DNA of 64,000 nt from Ascidia mentula (Eukaryota; Chordata; Ascidiacea; Phlebobranchia; Ascidiidae): NCBI GenBank assembly GCA_947561715.1, contig OX387205.1, positions 13,955,001 to 14,019,000 of the forward strand. Reading direction: 5' to 3'. The notes under the pieces are model-generated. The model ran no database searches and was not told where the DNA came from. It saw nothing but the letters and a program-made list of their open reading frames with translations. Shown here one piece after another: positions 1 to 12,920 of the stretch. The translations under genes and the position numbers were made by a program. Numbering within the stretch: the first letter of the stretch is position 1; each line of letters opens with the position of its first letter.

Positions 1-272
1 CATCATTGATACAAATTAGGGGTATTTCTGCCCTGTGACCGGGTAACCTAAACCACTGTGTTGTGAACGCACATAAATATTTTGCAGACTGCTCTGGAAA
101 CATAAACTGCACGTAGGGGGGCTCCTAAATCGTCATAAACATGATTAAAAACTTTAAAACAGAAAAATCATGACATTAATTTTGCAACGTTTTTGTACCA
201 ATTACGTATCGAAAAATAAAAAAAAAATGCAAATTTTCAGAGAAACCTCTGGTATTTTTCCTGACCTTTAAC

Positions 273-3200
273 CTATTTTTTCACATAGGTAAAGTATTTA
301 TGTACATAACCCACTTTCATTCGGAGTGATCCCATATTGTTTTTTCCATTACTATTTCTCCCTGCAGCTCTGCTCTTCCTGTTCGTGCTCCCATCCGTGC
401 TCGTGTCCTCCTCCTTCCCGGTGCAAGGACACAGATATCTTCTCATCCTTGGGATGCGGGCGGCGTAAATGATCGGATTGCACATCGAGTTAAAGATAGC
501 TGGACTCTGCAAACAGTGGAGAACGTTTTATTTTTGATTGTTTTTAGTGTGATTACGAAATCGCAATTTCTCAATGTGCTTCTCGGTTAAGCGACGTTAA
601 AAATTTGGTTATTTTAGATGAACGAGAGCAAGACGACTAAAAAGAGTTGTGTGCACTCGGATCGTAACACAAAGTGGAATAATCAGTTCCTGGCTAGCTT
701 ATATACCAGCAAGTTCAGAGCAATAGTCACCAGCTGCACTCACGATACCTTATGGGTCGAAACAGTGTGTAAAATTGTCTAAAGCTTAGAAACGAATTCC
801 TCAAAACTCAACGTAATTATAACAGCAGTATGTAAGTTTTTCTTCTAACATTGCACATGGTACTGAATGAAAACAGCGACGCCACCATAAAATCTGTGAA
901 AGTTTTCGCTTCAAATAAGTTTTGTCAGGAATTAACGTTTTTGTTTCTCACCATGATCGCAAACGTGATGGCTTGAGGAAGTCTGAAGTAATCATTCGTC
1001 CCATAATCGACCACGTACAAAATCATGAGAGGAGTCCAGCAGCAGAAAAAGACAGCAACCACGATCCCGAGCGTTCTGGCGAGTCGAAATTCACGCTTCA
1101 TTGAGTTTGACTTGTGACGAGAACTCGAACTCATTGCCAGGTTTCTCATTCTGTTCGCATGCAAACGCACCTGGGCCAACATATAGGAAAATTACGACTT
1201 GAATTAATTGGCAACATCGGACAAAACATTCAAACCATTGGCAGAAGTATGGAGCTATTTTTACTGCCAGGCTTAGTAAATTAATGAGAATTGTTTATCT
1301 GGCACTTGAGTCACGGAAGTGTTTATTGTAACCAACGACTCGTCCACCATCCGGCGAGACTTCCTTAGGGTTATGTGGTGGACGAAACGATGATTACAAT
1401 TAAAAACTAGGAAACCTGTACAATATGAATACACATTAGTTTATTTCTAAAGATATAAATGTTTATTAGTTGGCCGTGGGCCAACTAATTGGTTGTGCGG
1501 CATTGTGATTACAAAATATCCCGGTAATTACCAGTCATTTCCTGTAGTAAGCGACCTAGCATTGGCCTTTTAAACCTTGTCACGTGATTGCGACGACACC
1601 TTCGCGGTTCAGTGACCTTCGAGATGACGCACAACTAACGCGTTTAATTGGTTCTTTTTTGGCGAGCTGACTAATAACATTTGGGCAACACTTGGTAGAC
1701 GAGATTGTTAAAACAATTAACAACTGGCTCGAAGCTTGAGGCAAAAGTTGCTGTGAATTTAATAAAAATTCAACACCGTCGACTTCCTGACTCACCCTTT
1801 ATTAGTTTCGTAATTTATTACAAAATACAATCTAGAAACTTGTTAAAAACGTTTACGTTGTCACTAAATAGACAAGTATATATTTACCTTCCAAAATAAG
1901 GTGAGGTAGATTGAAGCGATGGATACGAGCATGATCAGAAAGTAAAAGAAAAGTCCAAACAGAAAGTTTTTTTTCAGACCTGCAAAGATTTTTAGTGTGA
2001 ATTTCATCGCCGAAAAATCGTCTTTACTTAAAACGTTTTCCATACTAAAGATTTTCGTGCGTTTTTCTTCTTCTAATATGCAGAAACTTTGCAATTCTTG
2101 ACAGTTTTTATTCTTACTGTATTAATCTCATACCGTTTCAAACCAATCATAATATGAGCAAGAGTCGTGACCTTTAATTCTTACGTCACAATATTGGCAA
2201 GAGGGTAAAAATGAACAACTCATCACTCAACAATTACTCAAGCGCAATTACGTCACGCTTACCGACTATCACTGTGGAGCATGATGGATGGGTGCAGCTA
2301 AGCATCTCGTCTTTGTAGCAATCACAAATACTCGCACACGAACCAACCCCGGCAAAAAGTAGTGGAATGACGGGGAGGAACGCGACGAACCAGCAGAGGG
2401 CGATAATGATCCATACGTTGCGACGCGTCATCAGTTTGCTGTATCTGAAACAACATACGAATGTTTTTTAAACTGTAAAGTGGCTGTTACTTCATCTATG
2501 GAAGTTTATTTGTCATATTGTGGGCACATTACAGGCTACAAAAACCACTGTAATGTACATAGCTTGCCAGGAAAACCAAAAGCGTATATGTAAAGGATGT
2601 GGTCGTATCTGGGTTGAACAGTATATGTGTATGCGGTGAGTGAACCGCGTAACGTAAAATCTGAATTTATACCTTACGATCATCCGATCAGAAAGGTAAA
2701 CAAATGCTAACATCCTGAATTCATAACCTGCTTGAAGATTATTGCAGTCTTTAAAGAGTCAATATATTATTAATCGCCAAGGTTAAGGAATATCCACCTA
2801 TGACGAAATCGTCAATTTCCCGATATCTTTGTCGGTGGATGTTTTCGTACGTTTTCGCCAATACCCAGATTCCATCAGTAATTACGGCCTCCGTACCTCC
2901 ATAATTATACTTATAATTGCTGTTATATAACCGTGGATATTTCAATGTATAATGGGAAGAAAATCAGAAGAAAATCATTGGCGGCGTCGCAACTAAACGT
3001 ATCCCGTATTAAATGGTAATTAGGGTTGGTTTTCCCGAGTACAAAATGAAATTCGAGTTCCTAAAACCTGTTTTTTCTAAATATTACGTAGTGGATTGGA
3101 TGGATTCACGTTGGGTCAAAAACCACATCAACATCAATCTTTTCTGATAATTTTTCTGCCAAATTATCTCCTATTACGCTGATGGATATGCGTCCACCCC

Positions 3201-6200
3201 TGGTCAACAATCATAATGTAAGGATGACAACAACGGATTGTTGCCAACGTCAGTCGTTGGCGTCTGACGTCTTTCGTTCGTTATCTGAATAATTTGAGGA
3301 AACTTCGGGTATATCGTTGCCTTTATTGTGTCAAATACCATTGCAATGATGCTACTTTTGCCGCTTATAAAACGTATATCGACTTCGGTAAACGTATTAT
3401 AAGTGCTGATTGCTTTTCGCTCACCTAATTTCCGGCAGGTTCTTTCCGTTTGAAACGACTGCATGAATCTAACGACCAATCAGTCGTCAAAAACTACTTA
3501 GTAATTGTGCAATATTACGAGATAAGCTACCGGAAAAACCCGCTGCTGTGGTTATGCGCAAAGCAACGATGTTTATAATTTTTCAACCAAATTGTTTACA
3601 CGCCCAGAGGAAAAATAAACGATTTGTTAAAATGGCCACCTACTTTCTGTTGTATCCAATGAAGCAGAGTCTGTCGGCGGCGATTGCCAGCAAGAAATTG
3701 ACCGAGGCATTAAAGCACACACTTGTACTGGCGGTTAGAATCACCCAAGTTGAAGCCTGTAGTTGATAGTTTCCGATCAAAACCGCGCAAATGCACACAA
3801 GCCCCACTGCCAACATGATATCGGATGTTGCAAGAGCTGCTATGAAGACGAATGCTGGCTTTCGGTATGTCTTCTTCGGTCCTGTGACGTAAAAAAAACA
3901 TTTAGTTTTTGAAGTAGAATATTGCAGCAAATATAGCGCACATGATATGCTATGGACTTGCCAAAAGCACGCACGAGCCTTTTTATTGTGTTTTGGAAAA
4001 TTTGGATATCGAATGAGTCGCTCTCTGAACTCGGGGAATCCCCAGACGCGTAATTGACCTTTTATATAAGCTTCAAAGAACGCCCATAAAGTGCCACCTT
4101 CGGTGCCTTTTAAGTGCCAATGTTGTTTCAATAAACTTGCCAAAAATAATTTGGCACATAACGTAGTGGCCTAATTAGTCTGGATGGGCCTTAATATACC
4201 CTTACTCTTCAAACTCTCCCCTTCACGTTTTGGCTGATGAACCCCAAATAACGTGGCGTCTCTTGCCAGAGCTGACAAGTGCTTCCTGAAATTGATTACC
4301 ATGTGATTTACAACATATTATACAACAAGATAAGTTTGCTGCCAGCGTTTTGTGGCTGTTGGAAAGGTCTGCCGTACTGGTTTTATAGGGAATTGCAACT
4401 TAAAAGCTATTAAAGTTCCCGTGGTTGAAGCATTGAAATTTTAACTTTACTCTGCAGAAACCAAATGTTTCGCAGCATTAGCTTCACCGAGAATCGATCA
4501 CCAACCCAAAGTGTGGAAAGTATAACTCGTTGTAGTCGTGAGCATGTAGCGAGTTCACGCACTTGGCACTTGTCTTCCACACTTAGATTTACAGCGCGGT
4601 TATAGCATGTGAGCATTTCCTCATAGTTGTAACATTTAACAAGTAAAAGGCTGTATGATTTGGAGGCTGGACGCGTGCCACATCACCCCTCTGGCCGATC
4701 CTTTTATTACGCTGATGTTTTTGACGTGAGTCCTATGCGCTTGATGAGTGACGAGCTTTTGAGCTGATGATGAAACGGAAATGGAAACACACACCACTGC
4801 AAGGCGGATGTGACGTCATTGGTTTAGCTCTGTTGCCTGGTGGGGATGGTGGTGAACACAACAACTCAGCCCTTGGCTACCATTGTATCTTTGTGCCGTT
4901 CATTAACTTTATGGGTTGTTGTTTTGTATTAATCTCGTGATTAGATCAGACCTCTGATCACCTGCGTTGTGGTAATGAATATTGTTTGTTGGTGCTTTTA
5001 TATCAAAGAAATAAACTTATCAAAATCGAACATTAAACATATTTTCATTTTCATCCTCTATCTATATATAAGCGTGGTCGTTTGGACATCAAAAACTCTT
5101 AACCACGCAAACACGCATATAGCGTTTCGCTCGGCATGACCCGTACGACCTCTTAATTCGGCGAATAATTTGGGAGCAAATAATCCCAAGTCACAAGTTC
5201 CAATATGAATACAACAAAAATAGTCTGTTTAACCCCAAAGTCGTGTACAGTTATATATAAGTCCCGTGTTAACAATAGCGAAGATATGCACGCGATGCCC
5301 GCAAGTTTGTTTACTGCGACTTAACTTCGTGATTCTTCTTCGCACGTTCTGTTAATAAATCAACCCTGTATGTGCGTTGTAGGGGTTACAATGACCCACA
5401 ATGATGATCCATACGTTTTCGGCCTTTGAAATGTTTTAGGGATTTTCGCCATCAAAATTCAATGGAAATGTGGCCGGGCGTGCAAACAAATTGCAGTCGT
5501 CTTTATTTCTTTTTAAATCATAAATTAATTATTTAAATCTATATGTACGATGATCAACACAGACACCAATGCGTGGACCACTCAGCCATCGTCTCCTTAT
5601 GGCGGCCACCACATCAATAGTAACGTAAGGATATGAAAAAAAGTGTTTGAAATGTTTGCCAGTTTAGGGTTTGTGGACAAGTATATAGTGTTATTAAACA
5701 CATATCGGGAAGTTAAAATTAAAATATCCACCAAAAGTAAACTGTATTACACACTTATTAGCGAGATCTACAAAGCTGTTACAAAATGAAATTCTTTGCA
5801 TGTAGTTTCAATCAAACACGATTTACCTCCAACGATAACAGAAACCACCATAACATTGAGAGCGATGATAATGAAAGCCATGATCAGCTGAGTAACTATG
5901 GAAGCAGCCGAATTGTCGAAGTTGTAGCATTGGCCTGGAATACGGGGCGTGGCGTTCGTGGCAACCTGCAAGCCATCCAGCTCGAAACCGCCTACCAAGA
6001 TAAAAATAGAATATTAAATGTAAAATGACTGTTTTAATGAAAAATGTGGTATTGTTTCATAGCTCCAAATGTTTGCAAAATTTTGTGCAACATTTTTCAC
6101 TTTTCTTTTTTCACAACTACAAATGTTATGCAAGAACTCTTTGATAAATTATCACAATCACCGAACAGTCTTATGGCCAACACAGACTTGTTATCCGACC

Positions 6201-6659
6201 ATTTTGGCAAGTACGTTATGAGTGTCTTTGTTGATTTTCTGCCTTGGGATTGAAAGCAAAACTGTTTCAAATGACTTAGACCTGCAGACCATCATCTACA
6301 TATGATCGTGACTCACAAAGCGTTCGGTGACAGTCAAATCCGAATCAGCTTTATCTTCGTCACACTTGATGTAATTGTTTGCATAACGCGAGCACGCTGC
6401 GCTTACAAAACGGAGTAGGCGATGATCCAAAGCAAATTTCGTCCCCTTTATCTTTAGTTGGGACATTTTCAACCATAAGGGAATACAGGGGATATATCAT
6501 ATGTAACTGTGCACCAGCAGCTGTATTTGAAGATAGATTCGGAATCATGCGTCCCAATTCTGTCAAAACATAGCAAGGAAGGTTCAAATTACCTTGCGTT
6601 GTTTCAGTTATCCCCAACCCAGCTTGCAACACGATAGAAGGGGTGTTTTCATTTTCCAT
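273..6659 (-). CDS. Class A GPCR, adenosine/MECA-like, seven exons, 398 aa
   Basis: Plasma-membrane G-protein-coupled receptor. Exons in coding order: 6659-6593, 5991-5827, 3881-3644, 2444-2263, 1979-1888, 1170-952, 506-273; all phases match and the stop is at 273. The outer N terminus has one N-glycosylation site (NAT). TM1 is in exon 2, TM2-TM3 in exon 3, TM4 in exon 4, TM5 in exon 5, TM6 in exon 6 and TM7 in exon 7. Class A landmarks are CWTP in TM6 and NPIIY in TM7. The DRY motif reads DRL (AADRLCF) and TM5 lacks the usual proline, as in the melanocortin/EDG/cannabinoid/adenosine group. The TM7 end (NSMCNPIIYAARIPRMR) resembles adenosine receptors most. The basic tail after CPC could be palmitoylated. 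An in-frame ATG lies further upstream at 6734, so the start is uncertain. The ligand is not known; the adenosine assignment is an inference. Confidence 0.8.
1465..1489. repeat. Perfect 11-bp inverted repeat, 3-base loop
   Basis: Two 11-bp arms (1465-1475 and 1479-1489) are exact reverse complements around GTG. The hairpin lies in the GPCR intron between the TM5 and TM6 exons. No role is evident. Confidence 0.6.
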
Positions 6660-8002
6660 GCTCTCCTTAATATGTTTTCGTAGACAAAGCAACGGTAGGT
6701 TTTGCTTTGTTAAGGGATGTGCAAGGTCTGACAAATCCTAAGTAGGGCGCAAGATATATCGCCACTTATACCTGAATTATCCTAAAAAATAAGAGGACTT
6801 CATAATTGATAAGTTATAATAACGAATTGTAAAGTCAATATAATAAAATTTTTAGTGAAACACTGCAAGCCACAATCTATGACGGACTTTCTGGCTCAAA
6901 TTCTCGTATTCTTTGTCAGAGAAACATAGAAATGACGAACAGTGGTTGGATCCTGTCTTGTTTTATCTTAAAACATTGCATGTGTTCCAGATTTAAGACT
7001 TCATTTCCATTGAACTTTGGTTATTACCACACTTGGAATCTCCTCGCGGCGTCACAGTGGCTTGAATACGTTCTACGCACATGCAAATAAACCACACTCA
7101 TGCATAGCAATGTAGGTGACGAAGAAAATCGTTTTGCCGAATTCCTTTTTGCATCTACCTGACCTCTACACAACAGATTTTTGGTAGTTTGCATTGAAAC
7201 ACATTAAGTTGTAATACCTGACTTGGCCACGCTACAAAAAAAACAGTCATCATTCCTTATTCAGAGTCGATAGTTCAAAACAGGCGAACGAATTGTGATT
7301 CAACAAAACCAACTAACACTTTCGCCACCTGATACGTAGCACGATTCACTGATCCATCCACCTGAGATACAAACACATGCTGCCTCCCACAACACGTCCG
7401 GCTACGTTCAAATGGGAAGTCATAAAAGACAACAACATTTAATCCCGGTCTCACAGTCTGATGCATCTGGGCATGAGCTTATATATGTCTGCCGCCAGTT
7501 CGCGTTGCCGCACTCTGTTGTTTGCGTTTTATTGTCGTTTAATAAAGGGTTGCTAAGTTCTGCGGCACACGCGTTGCATTTATCTGATATGGAAGGTGCT
7601 TGAATTGCTGCGAATGCGTTCATTTGCTAAAACATGAACAAATTAATTTCACTAATTTCAATTTATCGCACAAACAAATTAAGTATTTTCGTTTAATATT
7701 GCGATTATGTCTGCTACCTCCAAATGACTCGTTGTAACTTTCCAACTGAAGCAAGATCATAAGCTACCAAAATACATTTATCAAAACTCTTCCGCATTCA
7801 TGAAACGGATAAAGTTTCGTCCGATATAACTTCATGTAAAAAAGTTTCACTCGTACACTTTCAGCAGCACCTGAGATCTAAGTCGAAATCAACTAAACAT
7901 CAAACGGGGTTCGCTTGCCACCAGAAATACCGCCCTTTTTCCTCTAGTACCAACCCGTCAACATGCGATTGACAGGCATAGCGCGTATGGCAGATACAAC
8001 GA
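6660..8002. other. Intergenic, upstream of the GPCR
   Basis: No exon with homology was seen. The region upstream of the receptor start should hold its promoter, but no clear core promoter signal can be picked out. Short open frames here have no recognisable similarity and no convincing splice context. Confidence 0.4.
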
Positions 8003-8242
8003 CCATAATAGCCACACACGCATAACCCTTACATCAGCAGCATTACGCACCCAATCGACTCGTTTCTGGCTCCTGGCCATCCGTTTCCATAAATTGTCGC
8101 CCATAGAATGCACAAGGACGGGATAGAGTCCCGCGTTAACCTTGACGGAAGCCTGCGGTTTGGCATAATCGGTTATGGTGCGCTGTCCTGTTATTTACCG
8201 ACTGCTCCTATGCGTTGTTATATCTTATGGGATAATAAGTGG
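8003..8242. repeat. Left marker of the tandem duplication (copy 1)
   Basis: This stretch is clearly similar to 11447-11666. Both contain a shared run reading TTACATCAGCAGCATTACGC followed by CGTTTCTGGCTC, ATAGAGTCCC and a matching GTTATTTA..CTG tail, with small indels. Copy 1 lies downstream of PLAC8 gene A and copy 2 in the same relative place for gene B. They mark the left edges of two duplicated units. Confidence 0.75.
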
Positions 8243-10023
8243 ACTGTTTCAATTAAAGTATCATTTTGACAAACAAAACTGGCTGACGATCCTTGCATAA
8301 CCCAACTTATGCTAATATAGACATACAAACCAACATCCTTAAAGATTCTAAAGTTTAGAGTCTCGTGTTTCTGTCAGCTTTCAAAGCCAAAAATTTGCAC
8401 TCTGAGTCCGTAATTATAACCTTCATCACACAAAACATGTCCCGAAACAATTTCAATACCACATAAACTAAAGCAGCAAATTATCATCGTTTTGTTGCCG
8501 ACTCTTTGTGACGTCCACACTCACGCCCGTTCATAACCACAACAGCACTGGCGCCACTGAGTAACGTCCGCGACATTTAACCCTTAGGATATGATTGCAA
8601 ATGGAAGCTAGATCGACAATTTTCGTGGCCTCGAAGCGGGCGACACTTTGGCCTAATTGTGAAGGTTTGGGCGGTGGTAAGTTGCTCCAGGATGCGTCAC
8701 CTTTTAATTTGCGGGCTTGTTGTGTCGCGTTCAAGTTTATGTTTCACCGCAAAGCGAAGCTTGTGCTGTTGGGACGAAACCAAATAAGATCAGTCAAATT
8801 GTAACTCTCGCGTGTTTTGTGGTTTGATTAATGACAATATATAGAAGGCTTTGCTTGTGTCTGTGATTGTATATCGTACAATTGCCGCATTTTTACAATT
8901 GCAAACACATATAAACACGGACACATTACCAGAGTAATAAATAACGCGGAGACTTTTCGTATGTATTACACAATTGCTTCCAAAACAATCATCATACAGT
9001 AGAATTAAACTGCATAGGTTGAAATCCAATACCGAGCATCAGTAGTATAGCATACTTCACTCAACATGCACGATGCCCATGTCATATCATTAAATTACCT
9101 CTATAACACCTTAAATCTTCCACTTGTTCATATGGCACATGTGGCACTGGAGTTGGTTGTTGTCGTAAACAATATTATCCTCACCATTGTTGACTACACC
9201 TTTCTTCCGAGGACGTAGATACACGTTACAAGATTTCTTGCTATCTCCAGGCCACGCGAGTTAACGTTGTCTGTTTAACGACCATCTCACCGTACTTCCT
9301 GTCAAGGCGTTGTTGCAAATTGTGTCTTCCCTGTTTATGAGCTGTGGTCTTTAAATCGAAACCTGACGAACCGCTCAAGTGTGACAAATTTATGAACCCA
9401 TTCATCCAGGTCAATTCGTAAAAAGGTTTTTGTGTGGGAATAAACCTTCCTCAGTGGTAGACAGATGGGGGGACGGCTATAATTTTCACGATTAACGAAG
9501 AGCAAATCAGAGGTTGTTATTTAATAGGCCTAGGATCAATCGCCAGATTCCCCGAAATGATTTTAAAGTTAGGTCCGGTTTGAACGCGTTCGTTAATTTC
9601 GTTGTTTTTTCGTTTTGGGCCTCAATAATTAAAAATGTCTGAACGCTAATACATTTGATTTCCATTGCGTGTCCAGGTATTTAGCGAAGCTCTGAACTTA
9701 TCTCGTTGTGTCAATATTTTAAGCATTTAAAACTTATGCATATTATTACACAAACTACGTGTGTTATTAACTATAAATGAAACATGTCAACGTTAAAACC
9801 AAAAAATCTCAAAAGGTAAAGATACAACGGCATTTCGTACAGCGCGTGTTGCATTGCGCCGTTAAAAAAAGGTAATCCGCCCTTTTAAACAATTACAACC
9901 TACAAAGCTACAATTTATAATGACCCGCCCTCTGACAACCACTTTTCCCGCTTTGGGGGAATACCCCGAGGAAGAAAGCACCGCTTCAACAAAACCACAC
10001 AATGTGTTTCTGTGACAAGTGAA
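8243..10023. other. Noncoding, 3' of PLAC8 gene A
   Basis: No gene was recognised. The right end (about 9885-10023) matches the corresponding DNA downstream of gene B (about 12590-12725), so homology of the duplicated units continues beyond the exons. The central part has no obvious counterpart in the second unit, which is shorter here. Confidence 0.45.
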
Positions 10024-10029
10024 TTTAAT
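10024..10029 (-). terminator. Probable poly(A) signal ATTAAA, PLAC8 gene A
   Basis: On the minus strand this reads ATTAAA, about 195 nt after the stop codon of gene A. The same hexamer is at the matching place after gene B (12726-12731), in a flank that is almost identical between the copies. Confidence 0.45.
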
Positions 10030-10223
10030 ATGTTGACAAGGTTATTAACAATACAGCATCCTTACGGTTACATTTAGATCAGCTTATAAAGCAGCATACA
10101 CATTTTGGATGGGTTAAATACTGTGTACTCAGAGAGGTGGGACAAAGCAATTTCGCTCTCGCGCGGGTGCAGGTTCAACAGAATACAATCCGCGCGTTGG
10201 CGCACAAGAGCAATGTGTGGGAC

Positions 10224-11134
10224 TTAGCAGTTTGGTGAATATCCGAGCTTATCCATCTCCCGTGACAACTGCGCCATTGCACATGGTGTACAACAGCTCA
10301 CCATGAAGCAATCGTCGCAAATTGAACCCTGAAACAAGTTTTAATATTCACATGTTTCTAGTTTGAATAGTAGTTAATCAAAAGCACCAGGTTCAATTCG
10401 GTTTGTGGCGTGGCTGTTCTTTAAATTTTGTCACTGGCAACTAGTTCCAACCAACAACTTTCCGCTTCCAAACCTGAATGTTGTGGCTCCCACGGAATCG
10501 CGATCTCATGGCCAGATGACCCCCTGGAACACAGCCAGCTCCATAACCAGAACATCCCACACAACAATTCTCCCCCATCCTCGAAGAGAGCGCAGCGTAG
10601 TAAAAGTTACCACAGATAAAACTGCACAAACCTGTAACAAAATACACCTCTTTCCATGGTTGATTACATAAATTTTATCCTATCAGCATAAATGAGCAAA
10701 TATTTTTCGTTTTACTGTCAACATTGGGTGGCATCAAAGCGATGTTCAAATAACATTGTTCATTTGTGTTGAAGAAATTCCGACTTTTCAGAGTGTAGAC
10801 TGAGATTTAATACTGGAAATCGTGGTTTAGTTGGTGGGTTGCCACTGACGCAAATTCAACTGTATATTTTCTTATTTCATTTCCTAATAACACACTCACA
10901 GCTCTTGCAATCCTGAAAGCAATCGCACAATCCACTGTTCCACCCACTCATCTGTTGTTGCGTCACAATGGTGGTTGTGACGGTAGATGTAGGTTGCTGA
11001 ATAACCACAGTTTGAGGAGCTTGCTGTTGTTGAACGTTAGGGTACGCTGGGTTAACCATGGGCTGAAACTGTGGTTGATATGTCACAGTCGGATTTGGAA
11101 CCTCTTGATAGCCTGGTGGTCGTGTGTTTGCCAT
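10224..11134 (-). CDS. PLAC8-family cysteine-rich protein, copy A, 165 aa
   Basis: Coding exons 11134-10900, 10631-10474 and 10328-10224 join in phase to give 165 aa. A proline/glutamine-rich N terminus (PPGYQE, QQQQAPQ) precedes a PLAC8 (cornifelin/PCNP-type) domain. The domain opens with WNSGLCDCFQDCKSC, has repeated CC pairs (ENCCVGC) in the middle and ends with GSICDDCFMVSCCTPCAMAQ and the helix LSREMDKLGYSPNC. Family members include cornifelin and plant cadmium-resistance proteins; many are membrane-associated, but the molecular job is uncertain. The exon with the ATG starts directly at a splice acceptor. A donor at 11317 suggests a 5' UTR exon ending at 11318. A tandem paralog lies at 12921-15069. 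Confidence 0.85.
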
Positions 11135-11446
11135 CTTTGAACAGGTTATGTGGTTAGTGTCATTAGATACCAGTACTTGTGTAAATGTCATCATAATTTC
11201 TCTAGTAAACTGCAGAGCTCTTTCTGGAATTCTCCCCCCTTTTTTCGTGCACAAGGCTCGGTTTGGTGTAATCGGCCGAATGTGCTATTGGCCAGTCCTG
11301 GTTAGTGTTAGACTTACCTTCAATCACGGCTTGTCTATACTTTGCTCAGTATTAGTCTAAATTGCTTCTAAAAAATACAAATAATGTTACATTTTTATTG
11401 TAAAATCTAATTCTGTCCCTGAATTTGAATTCAATTACAATAATCA

Positions 11447-11666
11447 TAATTGTCACACACGTATATAACCCTTACATCAGCAGCATTACGCAAACAGCCG
11501 ATGCGTTTCTGGCTCATGATGCTCCTTTTCCTTTTAATTATCGCACGATAAATGCAAAGAGAGATAGAGTCCCTCCATTACCTGAACGGAAGTAGTCAGA
11601 TTTAATCAGTTACGGTGCACTGTTATTTATCAAACTGTTGATGGTTTTGTACGTGATAATAATCAA
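11447..11666. repeat. Left marker of the tandem duplication (copy 2)
   Basis: Partner of 8003-8242. It sits just upstream of gene A and downstream of gene B, so the second unit begins close to 11447. The offset between markers is about 3.4 kb, while the offset between the two 3' UTRs is about 2.7 kb. The second unit has therefore lost DNA, or the first has gained it. Confidence 0.75.
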
Positions 11667-11944
11667 TAAGATCTGCAGGCAGGTGTGCATCTGTAAGGTC
11701 TCATCAGTGCACCTGGTGACTGGGCATGGTACAGGGCTAGCAGGCACACCGATTTCCACTGTGGTACTTTTCGGTCAACGTCGATCCGTTTGAATACCCA
11801 ACTAAGTACCAAGCAACAAAGGTGAACCACGTGGAACGCACTATGGCCTAACGACTGCCTAGGATCCGACAGTGCTATCGGCTCGGCTTTGACGCAAATC
11901 ATATAATATGTGAAAAGAGCCAGAATAATCAATGAAAGCTGCAC
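11663..11944 (-). CDS. Possible small secreted protein, 93 aa (uncertain)
   Basis: Open frame of 93 codons with a start that looks like a signal peptide: a hydrophobic run LIILALFTYYMICVKA followed by EP. The rest holds several cysteines (HLCC, SVC, CTPAC). Its last part (GALMRPY..C) resembles a frame on the minus strand near 59200 (AALMRPF..C), and the DNA is also alike there. It lies between the two PLAC8 units. It could be a real short secreted peptide, or a chance frame in a dispersed repeat. No family was recognised. Confidence 0.2.
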   Translation of the reverse strand: MQLSLIILALFTYYMICVKAEPIALSDPRQSLGHSAFHVVHLCCLVLSWVFKRIDVDRKVPQWKSVCLLALYHAQSPGALMRPYRCTPACRSY

Positions 11945-12725
11945 ATATGTGTATACATTGTTTCGACCTGTAAGTTTTGTTCATTCCAATATGAATGCAG
12001 GCGAACATTCGTCCACTACAATCTCACATTAAAAATGGTTATAGTTACAATAAAAAAACATCTGTAAGATGAATTTCGTAGCAGTTACATTGACTAACAT
12101 TGCTTGTTTTGAGGATAAATAAAGAGCATATATTGCGGTATGTTAGCATGGGCACCGACAAAACCTCAAAGGTTATCGAGTCAAACGCTCATGTGATGAA
12201 ACTTTCACAAAATAATTTCTTCCATAGGATTTAGCGGACCTAAATGTCCCAATAGAACTGCCTGAAAGTGGAGGAGAATTAGCCGGGACCGCCTGGGTTA
12301 AACGCGCTTGTCAATAAACCTTTCGCGGATCTTGTTGATGCCGATGGCACATGGAGATGGTGAACGTTGGTCGCGCCCAAGTTTGCATCAAAAAAAACGT
12401 CGGTTAGACTTGAGCTTGAATAATTGTGTAACGTCTGGATGCAGACATTTGATTTTTCTGGCGTGTGCAGTCAGCAAAGCTTGTATATAAAAGCATCTCG
12501 GAATGTTTAGTTTTATCTTAACGGGATCGCAGAATACAAATGCTGGTTTGCTGTAAGTAACGGCCAGCGCCGTTGGACAAACCGACATCGACCAATTACA
12601 AACCTGCAAAGGTACAACTCACATTGCCCCGCCCTCTGTCAATAATTTTTCCCGCTTTGGGGAATACCCGGAGATAAAAACACCGCTTCAACAAAACCAC
12701 ACAATGTGTTTCTGTGACAAGTGAA

Positions 12726-12731
12726 TTTAAT
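12726..12731 (-). terminator. Probable poly(A) signal ATTAAA, PLAC8 gene B
   Basis: ATTAAA on the minus strand, about 190 nt after the gene B stop, at the same place as in gene A. Confidence 0.45.
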
Positions 12732-12920
12732 ATGTTGACAAGGTTATTAACAATACAGCATCCTTACGGTTACATTTAGATCAGCTTATAAAGCAGCATA
12801 CACATTTTGGTTGGGTTAAATACTGTGTACTCAGAGAGGTGGGACGAAGCAATTTCGCCCTCGCGCGGATGCAGGTTCAACAAAACACAATCCGCGCGTT
12901 AACGCACAAGAGCGTGGGAC

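Noticed and set aside
3882..4143. Upstream extension of the TM2-TM3 frame of the GPCR
   Set aside because: It is intron read-through: a good acceptor at 3882-3883 joins in phase to the TM1 exon at 5827.
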